Positions 41,884-54,222 of a stretch of 64,000 bases of DNA are shown here, one piece after another. Numbering within the stretch: the first letter of the stretch is position 1; every line of letters starts with the position of its first letter. The notes beneath the pieces were generated by a model. That model did not search any database. It had not been told where the DNA came from and saw only the letters and a list, made by a program, of their open reading frames with translations. A program made the position numbers and the translations under genes. Location: the NCBI GenBank assembly GCA_019671005.1, contig CM033724.1:23661786-23725785 (forward strand). The letters run 5' to 3'. This DNA comes from Hibiscus mutabilis (Eukaryota > Streptophyta > Magnoliopsida > Malvales > Malvaceae).

Positions 41884-44537
41884 TGTCATACCCGTATTTT
41901 GTCAGGGGTATTCAGACATACATATAAATAAGGCCGAATTAATAAGCAATATAAATAAATAAATAAACTTAGTCCAAAAGTCCATTTTTTAAATGTCCAG
42001 ATACATATAAAATCCTAGAGCCCAAATACAAATCTTAAAAGCCCATTACGAAATCCAAACTCCCATTACAATCAGCTTTCCCACTTATTCTGATCAACAA
42101 ACGCAAATAAATATGATAAAACCATTTTTCCTGCCCAATTTATGACACGTGGCAGCCTCGGATTGGCCCGAACCAAAAGTCACAGATTGTGGTTTTCTTT
42201 AAACCCATTGGGCATAGCTGACGTCAGCGGATCTGATCATTATAAATAGAGAGAGAAATTTTGTTAGAATTAATAATTAACAATTAATAATAACATTAAT
42301 AAAAGTAATAAATAAAGTAATAATGGAGAGAGAGAATCTTACCTCTGTGATTCGAACCATTGCCGAAAAGAGGATGAGTCGCCGGAAACAAGAATGACCA
42401 CCGGAATCGAAGATCAGAATGCTGGTTTCACGGCTGAGAAGGTATAATCACATCTCTATTTTTTAGTTCCTGCAAAAAAAATAAAATGTTAGTTCGAAGT
42501 AAAGAAACAAAATAAAAAAAAATAAGAGATTGGAACTTATTTTTTTGGTGGCCGGAGTAGATTTGTACGACGGAGTTGAAGAGGGCTCAGGTCAGGTAGC
42601 TTAGGGCTGGAGAAAAAGGGCGGTTCAGTCAAATCGGGTTAGATATAGGTTTTTGGGAAAAAATAGGTTTTTTTGGGTTCGAAAGGCGGTAGAGCACGAC
42701 GGCCATGTGGTGGCCGAAAATCGACTCACGGTAGCCGAAATGAGGTAAATGACAACCGGAGAAAATGGTGGTAGCCGGAGTAAGAGTGACCGATGGTCAG
42801 AATGAGGTCATGGATGTTCGGACGTTCGCCGACGTCATCTGCGATGGCCGGCGAACAACTTACGGCGACCAAATTTTGGCGGCGAAAGATTGAACGGCGG
42901 TTGAGGTGGCGGTTTAGGGCGTTGTTCATCGTGTTCTTCATAAAACTGAAGAACAAGTGATGAACTTAAGTAAAAAGGGGGTTGTTGTGATCTATTTAAT
43001 TTGGTTTTTTGGGGCAATTGGTTGTTTATTTCAGAGGGTATAGAAAGAGTGAGAGGGAGGTGAGAGAGTGGGACTTTGAAGAATGAAGGGGGATCCGGTT
43101 TTGGGCTAGTGAGTAGGCTTAAGTATCCTGACCCAAACGTTGTCGTTTTGGGAACGGATATGGGGGTCCGCGAGAGCAGGTCGGGTCGGGCTCCAAGATC
43201 TGTGATTTTTTTAGGCTTTTGGGTTATTTCGGACTTTAGTCCCTGGATGTTTGAAGCGTATTTTGTTTTGGTCACCTTTGTAATAAATTCATCAATACAA
43301 GTCTGTTTTTAGTTCAATTTGATCCCTAGCTTCAATATTAATTTAATTTTAAGTGTTAAATTATATGTATGTTGCATGATTTAAACATGGCATGTAGTAT
43401 ATTTGCTAGATGATTAATGAACATCAAGATTTAATTAATAATTAGAGTCTTTAGCTTAGGTTCTCTAATTAGGATTCAATAATTAAATTAGGCAAGATAA
43501 TTGTAGTAATTAAATGCATATTAAATATAATTTTAAAATTCTAATTTGGATGATGTTACATTGTTTACAATGGGTTGTTGCCACAACATGAATTTTAATA
43601 AATTATATTTAATATACACCTCACTTATAATTGAATATTAATTTAGTTCTTTAATTGACACTAAGTAATTAATTATAATACATTGTAGTTAATTAAATGT
43701 ATATTGAATAAAATCTTTGAGGCTCAAACTTGGATGGTGTTCCATTGTTTACAATGGGGTGTTATCTCAACATTGCTCATAAAGGTGTATATTCGATATA
43801 CATTTTCACCTATAATTGAATAATAAATTGTTTGGGCATTAATTAGGACTAGAACTTTAATTAACTAGAAGGATTAATTAATTAGGAGTATGATTAAATT
43901 AAGGGTTTAAATATATGGAAGGTGTTCAAGAAATTGACATTTTCACATAAAAGCCATTAAATTAATTAATATTCATAGTTTTAAATAACTAATCAATTAG
44001 AGTCTTTTTAGGATTAATACTTAAAATCAACGAGACAATAAAATGACATTCATTAAAAACCTTTTATGTTGGAAATTCATTTTTAAATATGAATAGGGGT
44101 GTCACCTAACGGGGTGCTTTTAATCTCATATTCGAACAAAATGAATTTCCTTATAAAAGGATATATGCATTCGGAATTTAAATTCAATTAATAATTATGG
44201 AATAAATTAAATTCAAATAATTATTCAAAATGCCACGTAAAATTAAAGGTACCGATAATGGGCGTTCGTAGGGGTGCTAATCCTTCCCTACACGTAACCG
44301 ACTCCCGAACCCATTTTTAAGTCAGAATCTTTGGTTGTTTTTTCGGTGTCTAGTCTACCTCGAAGTGATCGGTGATGAGTCCAAAATGTTTTAAAGGATA
44401 AATAAAGGAAAATCTAATCTATATGAAAAATCCTAATTTTTCAAGATTTAATTAAAAATGGCCAAAAAACCCTAATTTTCTAAAAGATCGATCGTCGTGC
44501 TATTTTTATACACCTTATTCCAAAAATGGTCGCCACA
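41884..44537 (+). mobile_element. Solo Tat-type LTR, plus strand
   Basis: Starts TGTCATACCCGT, ends GGTCGCCACA, and is flanked by a perfect CATAT duplication (41879-41883 and 44538-44542). The 2654-base length, a GC-rich middle (42350-43260), and the terminal section GGTGCTAATCCTTCCC, GTAACCGACTCCCGAACCC and GGTGTCTAGTCTACCTC match the Tat LTRs elsewhere in the window. The open frames at 42726-43312 lie on both strands of the GC-rich block and I regard them as chance. No interior remains. Confidence 0.75.
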
Positions 44538-44542
44538 CATAT

Positions 44543-44739
44543 TTATTCATGTGCAATAAATGAACTACCATGCATAATTAAAAATGCAAATTTATTAATG
44601 CTCATGCAACTACATGAAACACACTCCTATGGTAGCACTCAAATTCATATATTAAAATGCATAAGTAACATGTTGCATTTGTTCAAAAGATGGCCAAGGC
44701 TCCAAGCTCAGATTCAAGGCTTGAAAAAACATATTTGAA
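44543..44739. other. Spacer right of the solo LTR
   Basis: AT-rich continuation of the pre-insertion site (repeated ATGAACTA words on both sides of the LTR). No gene. Confidence 0.4.
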
Positions 44740-45400
44740 CTGGAATTGTTGAGATCATCGGCTCGAGAATAAGTGTTTAAATCCTGCGACTTATTCTCTG
44801 ATGTGAGCAATAGCCCTAAGAGATTTGGTGTTGGCCTAGATCACATCATTCCCCTTTCTTGAAAGTGTTTTGTCCCCAAATCGACACCTGCTATAAAAGG
44901 GAACAACTTCGAATTTTATAGGGTTGGGAATTTCTCCTCAATTATTTTGAACCAAACCCAATGTCCAAGTTCAAAGACTGTTCTCTTGTGCTTTTGGTGA
45001 TCTTTCCTTGCATGTTGCTTGATTGGTGCAAAAATGATCGGTCGTCAATGATTTTGGACACATTGCACAATCCATTTTTTTATTTTTGCGCATCTTTTGG
45101 TGTAGCTCTTTCATAAATTCACATCTTCTTTTGCTACCTATAAACACAAAATGATTAGTAGGCAAATAAATCAATTCTAAGGAAGGATTGAACCTGATGA
45201 CTTCTTTAAATGGTGGGTGGTATGTTGTGGAAAATAAAAACTTTGTTTTACTACAAAAATTTTCCCATGCTTGACTATGGAAATCAATGCATCTGATAGA
45301 TACATCTCCAATGTCTTCCCACTTCTCATCTCAATTGGTTACAATCAGCCTCAATATTTCACGTGGTCGAACTTCTTCCCTGAAAAATAAATCAATGTTA
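44740..45400 (-). pseudogene. Ty3-gypsy integrase C-terminal relic
   Basis: On the minus strand, fragments KWEDIGDVSIRCIDFHSQAW, FSTTYHPPFKEVIRFNPSLE, LIYLPTNHFVFIGSKRRCEF and MKELHQKMRKN (45390 down to about 45080) resemble the region after the catalytic core of gypsy integrases, where a phrase of the type FNP...LPTN..EF.K.LH occurs. A tail (44740-44900) resembling the acidic end of such polyproteins follows. Many breaks and no LTR link. Possibly a Reina- or CRM-type element; the lineage is a guess. Confidence 0.45.
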
Positions 45401-45482
45401 GAACTAGGAATTTTATTATAAATTCATTAGAAATATCAAACCAAGGATGTTGTTGGATACCCCCAATGGATGGCTGTTGTTT

Positions 45483-48400
45483 TGTAACCCCTTGACCCAG
45501 CCTAGTCGCTAGCCCTGAACCACGAGTGATACATTAGCTTTGCCTGAGAAAATCCGAACCAAACAACAAGATTTAGGTCCATTTTTTTTCTTATCTAGAT
45601 GCATCATTATGACCTAGGGTGTACAAACTGGCAGCGGTTAAATTTGTGACCAAATTGAGAGTCAAATCGATATCCAATTGTGCGTATTTGCAATTTAAAG
45701 ACAAAATTACAAATATGGAAAATTACAAGGCTTACTTAAATTTGGGGCTACCATTCCTCAATTAGTCAGGTTACATGCATACATGCCCAATTATAGCTAA
45801 AACAGAACATTCAAATACATTCGAATTACATACATACGAAATAAGGACCAAAATGCAAAGAATCTGAAACATGTCATTAATCCAACCAACATAACTGACC
45901 CACGTATCTATACACAAGGTCTCAGTATCGGTATGAGTTGATACGTACCGGTACAGTTGCTCGTTTACTGATCCTCAAGCTTACATCAAACAAGGGCATA
46001 CCGACACACTTATTCGTGTACCGATACCTAGCTTAGATAGCTGAATCCGATGATTTCAATAGCCAATATTTGTACTGATATGGTTCGGATCGTATCGATA
46101 CCCAGTCTAAATTTCTATCTCACATGCCTGATTTAGGCCTTGCGTACCGATACAACTTTCTTCATATCGATACTAGCAGACCCGTAATACCATTTTTGCT
46201 GGTTTTACCACTTAAAAGCATGCCAACCCTGTCCCAAACACCCTAACATACACTTAAGATATGTAACACATCTGAAACATGCTTCTAATGACTTACACAC
46301 CAACTTTCATACAATTTTATATACATTTTCAAGAACTATAGGCATGCTTCCTAAACTAACAAGATAAACATACTCAAAACCAAATCTAGGCCTAAAAACA
46401 TACAAGCATAACATTCAATAGAAGGTAACAATAGGCATCTAAAACATATTACACATTACAAGTCAAACTAGGGCATATAGTCATCAAAAGAAAATATCCA
46501 AATTGCAACTTCAACATGTTAACTCCAAACAACTTGAGAAAATCTCAAAACCCCATTACAACCCCCAAAGGATATTGGCGGCACATTGCCTTATTTATCG
46601 TATGTCAAATAGTTCATCATACCAAATCAAAAATAGTATTCTTGGATTCTCTTCATTCGAAACGCTGCCCCCAAACCTTATTTTTCTACAAGGATGGAAG
46701 AGAGCGTAAGCTAATCAAGCTGAGTGAGGTTGCTCTCACAAAATCATCTATGCATTTAAGAAATAACTTTGATAAACTTTCCTTCATTTTTAAACTTTCT
46801 TTTGTACAAAATACATAATAAAAAATCATGCTTGAATGAAATCAATGCATCATATCATACTCTTACTTTCCATCATATATCATTATATTGGCATTTATAG
46901 TGACCCTTTTAAACTTCCTTTTAATCAACAACTTTATTGGATACATGGATATGATGCATGTAATCTTTCAACCCCCTTTTCAAAGGTGGTAATAATCTTT
47001 CAATTACCTATTTCTTCCACTTACATCAAGGCGGAAGGACGATTGATTATTCTCAAGGCCCCATTATGTTTATAGCTCATCCTATGACTAGCCATCTATA
47101 TCCGATACTTTTCTTTTAATATGTCACTTAGCCAATATAGATCATACATGCATGAGAGCTTACTGTTTTCAATGCTATACTTACTCGTTTTATCATTTTA
47201 TTCACAATCATGCTCATAGCATTTATATCAATGGTAGCATATCATGCTTACTCATTCAAAACCAAATCTCATGTTTATAAACATGGAAATTCATGATTAA
47301 GGTGCATTGTAACAGCAAATTTCATCATCATGCATTTATTCAAACCTCATTTCAAAACATTCATTTACAACTTTATATAAAAATTAGCAAGGTACGAAAG
47401 TGAAAACCACTTCAACTTGCTCTCAGGCTTAGGAAAGCTTTTCGCACTTTCCCTATGTCCCCAAAATATAGCCCACAAGCTTTGACACCCTCTTAAAATC
47501 TCTTTCACTCATCGATACTCGATTGCTTCAGAAACCTTTATGTTGCAAGCATCTGAAACAATCCAAATGCTAAGAGGTGAGTTATCCTTGACCTTCCCCT
47601 GTTTCTATAACATAAAACCAAAGGGAAAATGCATCAAAATGCTTTCTCACAACAGGCCACACCAATCCCCTACATCCTTAACAATGGCATCCACAACAAT
47701 TATGCGAAAATGCCGAAAACAATCCGAAACTCCCTCCAAACATTAACCAGCCATAAACCTTCGAATCTAACATCTAATCTTCATCATTTAACATCCAAAG
47801 AATGCATCTAACTTATCTTTATACCGTCAACAAGCATTAAGCACTTATAACAGCCCCAATACTAGCTAAAAACCAGCCTAAAAATCACTCAATTAAGTAG
47901 TTTCAGGATTCAAATAAAAAATGTCATTTAACAATATGTTTATATAATCAAAACACCAACTAATGCAATTAAAATCTCCAGTATTCATAAACCTAACAAA
48001 AAACTTAGGCAAAATGCCATAATCATCATTTAACAAGAATTTTCTCAATTAAATTGCAAAATCACAATGTAAACCTTCAAGCAAGAACCAAATGCTAGGG
48101 AATTTCACTAAAGAACCTTAGTTTTTGAAAGTGAAGAAGAATTACCTTCAAAAGGGATTCCGCCAAGATTTGACATAAATTCCTTCTTGAAAAGAGTTGG
48201 GAAAATAAGAAAGATTTTAAGAAATCTTTTGGAAGGTTTTGCTACAGATTGAAAAAGGAATCTAGAGATATAATCTCTATCAAAAACAAATTAGAAATCT
48301 TAATTTTATGTTCAAGAGATTAGCAAGAAAATGGATGAAAGTTGAGAGAAAAGAAATGAGAAAATTGACGTAAAGTGAGAAAATAAATTTTAGAAACCAA

Positions 48401-48778
48401 TTAATCGTCAAAAATATTTGTTAAAACAAAGTGGTAATCCTAATTAAGATTTTTAGAAATAATATCTCTCTAAGTATTCTTAGATTTGGCCTTTATTCAA
48501 TTTAGTCACTATAAAACAACTTTTCATTTTTTGCGTTTTAGTCACCAAAATCAAAATGTCAATTAATTCAATTTAATCCGCATTTATTTTAAATTTCCAA
48601 AACATTTAATAACATCATTAAAAATTTTAGAAACCCAAATCCATTTTAATTCACCAAAATTCTAATTAAAAATACTTATTTTCCCAGAACCTACTTAACT
48701 GACCAATCCGGTTCGACCGATTCAAAATCATTCCAATCGAACCTTAAATTTCTTCCAACCTTATTTTTGGGTGTTACA
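45483..48778 (-). repeat. 3' LTR of the minus-strand chromovirus
   Basis: 3296 bases; in element orientation it starts TGTAACACCCAAAAATAAGG and ends GGGGTTACA. TACCGATACG-type motifs cluster at 45920-46180. Frames such as 46516-46818 and 47540-47746 carry no family features. Confidence 0.82.
45920..46180. repeat. Cluster of TACCGATACG-type motifs in the LTR
   Basis: Examples: CAGTATCGGTATG, CGTACCGGTACAG, CATACCGACAC, GTGTACCGATACC, GCGTACCGATACA, CATATCGATAC. The 5' LTR has the corresponding cluster at 52860-53130. Confidence 0.75.
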
Positions 48779-49154
48779 AATCTGCCCCTCTTAATAAATT
48801 TTGTCCCCGAAATTTACCTATTGGAAAGAGGTGAGGAAACTGCTTGTGCATATCTTTCTTTGTCTCCCATGTGGCTTCTTCGATCCCTCGATGTCGCCAC
48901 AAAATTTTGACCAACTCTATGGTCTTACCACGAAGAACCTTTGTTCTAGAATCCAACACTTTTACTGGTTCCTCTTCATAAGACAAATTCGAACAAAACT
49001 CAATCTCCTCAACTGGTACAACATGCCACGGATCCGATCTAATACTTTCGGAGCATGGATACATGAATAACATCATGCATCTTTCCAAGATCAACCGGTA
49101 ATCACAATCTATACGCAACAGGACCAATGTGCTTAAGCACCTCGTATGGTCCAA
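48779..49154 (-). pseudogene. Chromodomain of the minus-strand chromovirus
   Basis: Open frame 49154 down to 48774: RSDPWHVVPVEEIEFCSNLS, then EPVKVLDSRTKVLRGKTIEL, LWRHRGIEEATWETKKDM and QFPHLFPIGKFRGQN. The chromodomain is intact, but upstream integrase frames are shifted. Confidence 0.82.
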
Positions 49155-49179
49155 TGAACCTAGGACTTAACTTACCCAT

Positions 49180-49650
49180 TCGTCCAAACCTCATCACCGT
49201 TTTCTATGGTGAAACTTTCAAAAATACCTTATCTCCGATCTCGTACTCAACCTCTTTTCATTTCAAATTCGCATAGGACTTCTGTCGATCTGAAGCTGCT
49301 TTCAAATGATCACTAATGAGCTTTACCTTATCATTCATGTCCTTAAGCAAATTAGGTGATGTAATATACTTTTTGCCTGATTTTGCCCAACATAGTGGCC
49401 TTCGACACTTACGCCCATAAAGAGTTTCATATGGAGCCATTTGTATACTCGACTGATAACTGTTATTATAAGCAAAATCTACCAAAGGTAATTGTTTTTC
49501 CCACAACTTTCCCATATTGCATAAACACGCAACCTAAACCAACGTATGATGCGTCACTAAACACCACAAACTCTTTACCCGACTCAGGTTGAATTAAAAT
49601 AGGAGCATGTGTCAAAGCTTCCTTCAACTTCTCGAAACTACGCTACTAAC
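49180..49650 (-). pseudogene. Integrase C-terminal part joined directly to an RNase H stub
   Basis: In element order, an RNase H start (SGKEFVVFSDASYVGLGCVF, MQYGKVVG) passes at about 49495 straight into integrase text (KQLPLVDFAYNNSYQSSIQM, APYETLYGRKCRRPLCWAKS, 49515-49258). Most of RNase H and about two thirds of integrase, including its zinc-binding domain and most catalytic residues, are missing. The repeated GGGAAA-type words at the joint suggest a microhomology deletion. Confidence 0.75.
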
Positions 49651-50560
49651 TCTCTGTCTATCCGAAATGTATATTCTTTTGTAACAATTTAGTCAACATG
49701 GCAACAATACTCCAAAAGCCTTCAACAAAGCGATGATAATACCCTGCCAAACCAAGAAAACTACGAATCTCAATCATTGACTGAGGTTGCTTCCAATTAA
49801 GGATATCTTTAATCTTCTGCGGGTCAACACGAATATCTTCCGCTGAAAAAACATGACCATGGAACATCACTTCCTTAAGGCAAAACTCACACTTACTGAA
49901 CTTAGCATACGACTAATGATCCTTCAAAGCTTCCAACACAATACGCAAATGTTGATCATGTTTCTTCTCGGTACGAGAGTACACAAGGATATCATCAATA
50001 AACACAACTACAATCTAATAGAGAAACTCATGGAACACTCTATTCCTCATATCCATAAAATCAGTAAGGGCATTCATTAAACCAAATGGCATCACCAAAA
50101 ACTCATAATGTCCATACCTAGTGTGAAAGGCAATTTTCAACACATCCGCCTCCTTAACCTTCAACTGATAATACACAGATCTCAAATAAATCTTAGAAAA
50201 CACCCTAACACCACAAAATTGATCAAATAAATCATCAATCTATGGCAACATGTAGTTGTTCTTAATTGTCAACTTGTTTGACTACCGATAGTCAATACAC
50301 ATACGTATGGTTCCATCTTTTTTTCACAAGCAATACCGGTGTACCCCATTATAAAACACTCAGTCGAATGAATCCATAATCCAACAACTCCTGAAGTTGG
50401 GTCTTCAATTCCTTTAATTCTTTCAGAGCCATACGATAGGGAGCAATAGATACTGGAGTTGTATCGAAATATGTCTTGATACCAAATTCAATATCCCTGT
50501 TCGGTGGAAAACCAAGCAATTCCTCTAGAAAGACTTTTAGAAAATCACACACCATCTGGA
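49651..50560 (-). pseudogene. Reverse transcriptase of the minus-strand chromovirus
   Basis: From 50555 downward: VFLEELLGFPPNRDIEFGIK, SIAPYRMALKELKELKTQL, a broken FSKIYLRSVYYQLKVKEADV, YEFLVMPFGLMNAL, and near 49985 the catalytic box VFIDDILVYSR, which is intact. RT ends IEIRSFLGLAGYYHRFVEGF (49870-49658). Stops separate these frames. Confidence 0.82.
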
Positions 50561-50564
50561 TATC

Positions 50565-51100
50565 CTACACTCGAATAACCTTGATTCTTGGATTCATCAT
50601 AAATGCCAAGTAGGCTTTGCAACCTACTCGTAACATCTTCTCCGCTTGAATTGTTGAAACAATATTAGATATGAATTTCGTATTCTTACCAACCACTTCC
50701 ACCTTATAGTCATCAACAAGCTTTAACAGAATCCTTTTGGTTTTAAAATCGATTAGTGCTCTATGCTTCAACAACCAATCCATCCCTAAAATAACTTCAA
50801 AACCATAGAACGGTAACTCCATTAAACCACAAGAAAAATATGACCTTGAATCATTAACGGGCATCTCATGCACAACCTCCTAATAGTAACTATCTCACCA
50901 AGAGAGATAGTTACTAAAACACCAACATTCAAAACTTCAATAGGTATACCCAAAAATATGTATGCTCACTTAATATGTATGAATATGTAGAACCCGAATA
51001 ATGACATAGATTGTAAGGTAAATGTACATGCGATCATGTCGATGCTATTACGACCCTCGTGATGTGTGTACACTCTCGTTGGGCCCTCATTCTCTAGCTG
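50565..51100 (-). pseudogene. Protease region of the minus-strand chromovirus
   Basis: LMELPFYGFEVILGMDWLLK and ALIDFKTKRILLKLVDDYKV lie in the frame 50873-50565. The active-site triad upstream could not be read in one frame. Confidence 0.65.
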
Positions 51101-52280
51101 AATGGCTACAATATGAGCAACGGTCATTTTCCTTCCTTCACGCCTCTAAAAATTTCCCCTACCATGGCCATGGCCTCTAGCATGAGCTACTGTAGCTACT
51201 GTCTGAACTGGCGCGTCTTTAGCAGTACGTGGACAATCTCACTTAAAGTGCTCATAAGAACCACACCGAAAACATGCTATAATCTTTTTCCAGTACTCTT
51301 CCATATGATGACTCCTAAAGTGCTCTTAATCTCCTCCAACGATAGCAGTTTGGACATTCTAACCATGTCCACTACCAGCTCACCTACGTCAGGCTTATAT
51401 TGATTGTCTCACGATTTCTTGTTCTGTCTTCTAGGATAATTGTACTCTACTGATCGCTTTCCCAAATTAGTGCCCACTGATCGAGGGGAAACACCTAAAG
51501 ACTACTCAATATCCTTGGCCTTATTGACTAATACATCGAAATTGGTATAATCAGCAGCCAAAAAGTATGTCTTGATCTTCTTCTCAAGACTATATCTAAA
51601 CTGATCACACCTTTGACGATCATCTAGGACCAGTTCAGGAAAATACCGTCTCAGACGAAAAAACTTCACTTCATATTCAGCCACAAACATCTGGCCTTGT
51701 ACCAATGCCATGGATTTCTTTTTCTTTGTATCTTGATACTGCATACCAAGATAGTTCCTCTTAAAAGATCTTTAAAAAAAATTCCCAATTCACATTTGCA
51801 GTAGGTACTCCAGCCACAATGGTCGTCCACCAATGATAAACATCACCATGCAACAAGGACATAGTACATCCAAGCTTTCGAGCATCCATACACTATATTT
51901 GTCAAGAATACGCTCGATGCTGGCAAACCACTACCCTACAGCCTCGAGATTCAGTCCTCTAAATTCAACACCTTCTAAACTTTAAAGCTATTCCAACGGT
52001 AGTCCAGTGTTGGCAGGCACCACTGGTGCTAGTGTTTGTACATGAACCCCTGTCACAGCTGCTTGAAATGCTCCTATCATTACTTGTATCAAAGGTGTTA
52101 TATCCCCAAATATAGGTCTTTGTGGATCCTGAGGGGATTTCTCATCTCTACACCCGCCTGGTGGGTTAGGTAGAGAGGAAGGTAACTGAGTACAAGGAAT
52201 TATGCCATCCTCAGAATTCTAATCATTTTGAGCATTACTCGTGTTAGCTCGAGTCTCACGTCTTGGGCCCATGCTTGCTA
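51100..52280 (-). pseudogene. gag of the minus-strand chromovirus
   Basis: A zinc knuckle CFRCGSYEHFK(stop)DC lies at about 51230-51272, with TGA/TAG in place of Trp. The gag core VAEYEVKFFRLRRYFPELVL, RCDQFRYSLEKKIKTYFLAA and DYTNFDVLVNKAKDIE occupies 51744-51502. The remaining N-terminal gag toward 52280 is scattered over frames. Confidence 0.75.
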
Positions 52281-52425
52281 ATAATTAAAACATACAAAAG
52301 AACAACTTTAGTTAGACTTGCATTCGGTGAAGGATACAAGACTTTCTGAAATTTCGTTTAAAAATAATGGTAATAGGCAATGTGTCCCCCAAATACCCCG
52401 CAACATAGAAAATTTCATCAGACCT

Positions 52426-52443
52426 AACTCTGATACCACCAAA
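52426..52443 (-). other. Primer binding site of the minus-strand chromovirus
   Basis: Plus-strand CTCTGATACCACCAAA is the reverse complement of TTTGGTGGTATCAGAG: an unmutated tRNA-iMet site next to the 5' LTR. Confidence 0.75.
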
Positions 52444-53290
52444 TGTAACCCATTGACCCAGCCTAGTTGCTAAACTTGAACCACGAGGGATACATTAGGT
52501 TTACTAGAGCAAACCTGAATCGAACAACAAGATTTAGGTCTTTTTTCTTATCTAGATGCATCATTATGACCTAGGGTGTGTAAACTGGCAGCAATTAAAT
52601 TCTCGACCAAATCAGGTGCCAAATCGACATTCAATTATGCTTATTTGCAATTTAGAGACCAAATTAAAAATCTAAAAAATTATAAGGGCTTACTTAGATT
52701 TGGGGTTACCAATCCTCAATTAGTTAGGTTACATGTATACATACCCAATTACAGCTAAAACGGAACAATGAAATACATTTGAATTGCATACATACGAAAC
52801 AAGGACCAAAATGCAAAGAATTAGAAACATGTCATTAATCCAACCAACATAACTGACCCACGTATCGGTACACAGGGTCTTAGTATCGATACAAGTTGAT
52901 ACATATAATACGGTTGCTCGTGTACCTATCCAAGGCTTACATCGAATAAGGGCATACCGATACACTTACTCTTATAACGATACCCAGCTTAGATGGCTGA
53001 ATCTGAGGATTCCAGTAGTGAATATCTATACCGACATGATTCAAACTGTACCGATACCAAGGCTAAATTTCTAGCTCACATGCCTAGTTTAGGTTTCGCG
53101 TACCGATACAGCTCTTACCGTATCGATACTAGCAGACCTGTAATGTCCCTTTTAGCTGGTTTTACCACTTAAAATCATGCCAAGCTTGTCCCAAACACCC
53201 CAACATACACTTAATATATGCAACACATCTGAAACATGCTTCTAATGACTTACACACCAACTTTCATACAATTTTATATACATTTTCAAG
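52444..53290 (-). repeat. Truncated 5' LTR of the minus-strand chromovirus
   Basis: Collinear with 45483-46340; the match stops after ACATTTTCAAGA at about 53290, where unrelated LTR sequence begins. Contains the TACCGATACG cluster at 52860-53130. Confidence 0.8.
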
Positions 53291-53782
53291 AGTTAGAGTG
53301 TGTGTTTAGGCGACTAGTGATAGTGCCACATTTTTATTTATCTCTACGTTTTGCTCATACTAGCTTGCAATCTTATGTTTATGATTAGTATGAAGAATGG
53401 TAGAGTAGATGTGTACCACTGAGCTTTGTAAGCTCAACGCTCGGAATCATTGTTTCCATGCGTAGGTTGATCATTAGATCGTAGGATCAAAAAGCACCAT
53501 CGGTATAGGATTCTAGCATGTGGTAGTCTCTAGAGTATGATACTTGTGTTTAGTGGGCTATGTATTCATACGACCTTACATTTTGGAGTCTGTAATCTTT
53601 ATATTTGAAATTGTATTAACCAAATCTAAGGTCCAAATGTTTTAAATTTAATTAGAGCTCATTTGTACCGTTTTAATTATTTATCTACATTTTCAAATGT
53701 TAGCTTTAAATGTTTTGAGAAATTTTATGGTTTTGGGTTGGGCTTGAGGCCCAAATATAACACTCGGGTCGAGGGTGTTACA
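53291..53782 (+). repeat. LTR fragment, plus strand
   Basis: Ends CGGGTCGAGGGTGTTACA, a gypsy LTR terminus. Its last part is the inverted match of the fragment beginning at 53977 (shared TTGGGCCTCA(A/G)GCCCAA). The left part is missing at the junction with the truncated LTR. Confidence 0.6.
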
Positions 53783-53976
53783 GAAATAGTTTTTTACAAT
53801 ACAAGGATAATGATGAATCACTTTATGGTTTAATCCTAATGAATAACGCAGGACAAAAATGTCACCACCTAGCCTCATTGGCGGATGTAGGTTAATCGTT
53901 AGACGGGTTTGTGCCACCCTGAACTTTTTAAAGTTTATACATTTGGTTTTAATTTTCTTAATTTTTATGAATTAGT
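53783..53976. other. Spacer between two LTR fragments
   Basis: Mixed sequence, no frame of note. Confidence 0.4.
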
Positions 53977-54222
53977 TGTAACGCCCTAAACCCGACATCA
54001 CATTTGGGCCTCAGGCCCAAACCATAAGCATTAAACTTTGACCTGGTTTAGCCCAAATCCAATTTAAAATTTCATAAATTCAACAACGTTTTTGTATACA
54101 ACGGTGAGAAATAGTTAAATCATTTACAAATAGAGCTTCAATTTAAAGCAATTAAATTAAAACATTCGGTATGATCAAATAAATCCAAATAAGAGTTACA
54201 GATATAAAATTATGGTCCTATG
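53977..54222 (-). repeat. LTR fragment, minus strand
   Basis: Starts TGTAACGCCCTAAACCCGAC, the reverse complement of an LTR end related to 53782. It is cut by the LTR at 54223. Confidence 0.6.

Larger units (their letters stand above)
45483..53290 (-). mobile_element. Tekay-type chromovirus, minus strand, internally deleted and 5'-LTR-truncated
   Basis: 3' LTR 45483-48778, polypurine tract 48779-48795, chromodomain, integrase remnant, RNase H stub, RT, protease, gag (toward 52280), tRNA-iMet site at 52426-52437, then only the first 847 bases (plus-strand view) of the 5' LTR, 52444-53290. Its gag shares long stretches with that of the element at 54223. The outer left flank is TGTTT, but the other flank is lost, so no duplication can be shown. 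Confidence 0.85.

Noticed and set aside
42726..43312. 146-residue minus and 78-residue plus frames
   Set aside because: Inside the GC-rich block of the plus-strand solo Tat LTR, on both strands, P/S-rich, no domain.
45478..45482. TGTTT as target duplication of the minus-strand chromovirus
   Set aside because: The other LTR is truncated, so no partner copy can exist to support it.
51113..51403. 96-residue plus-strand frame
   Set aside because: Antisense of the gag zinc-knuckle region of the minus-strand chromovirus.
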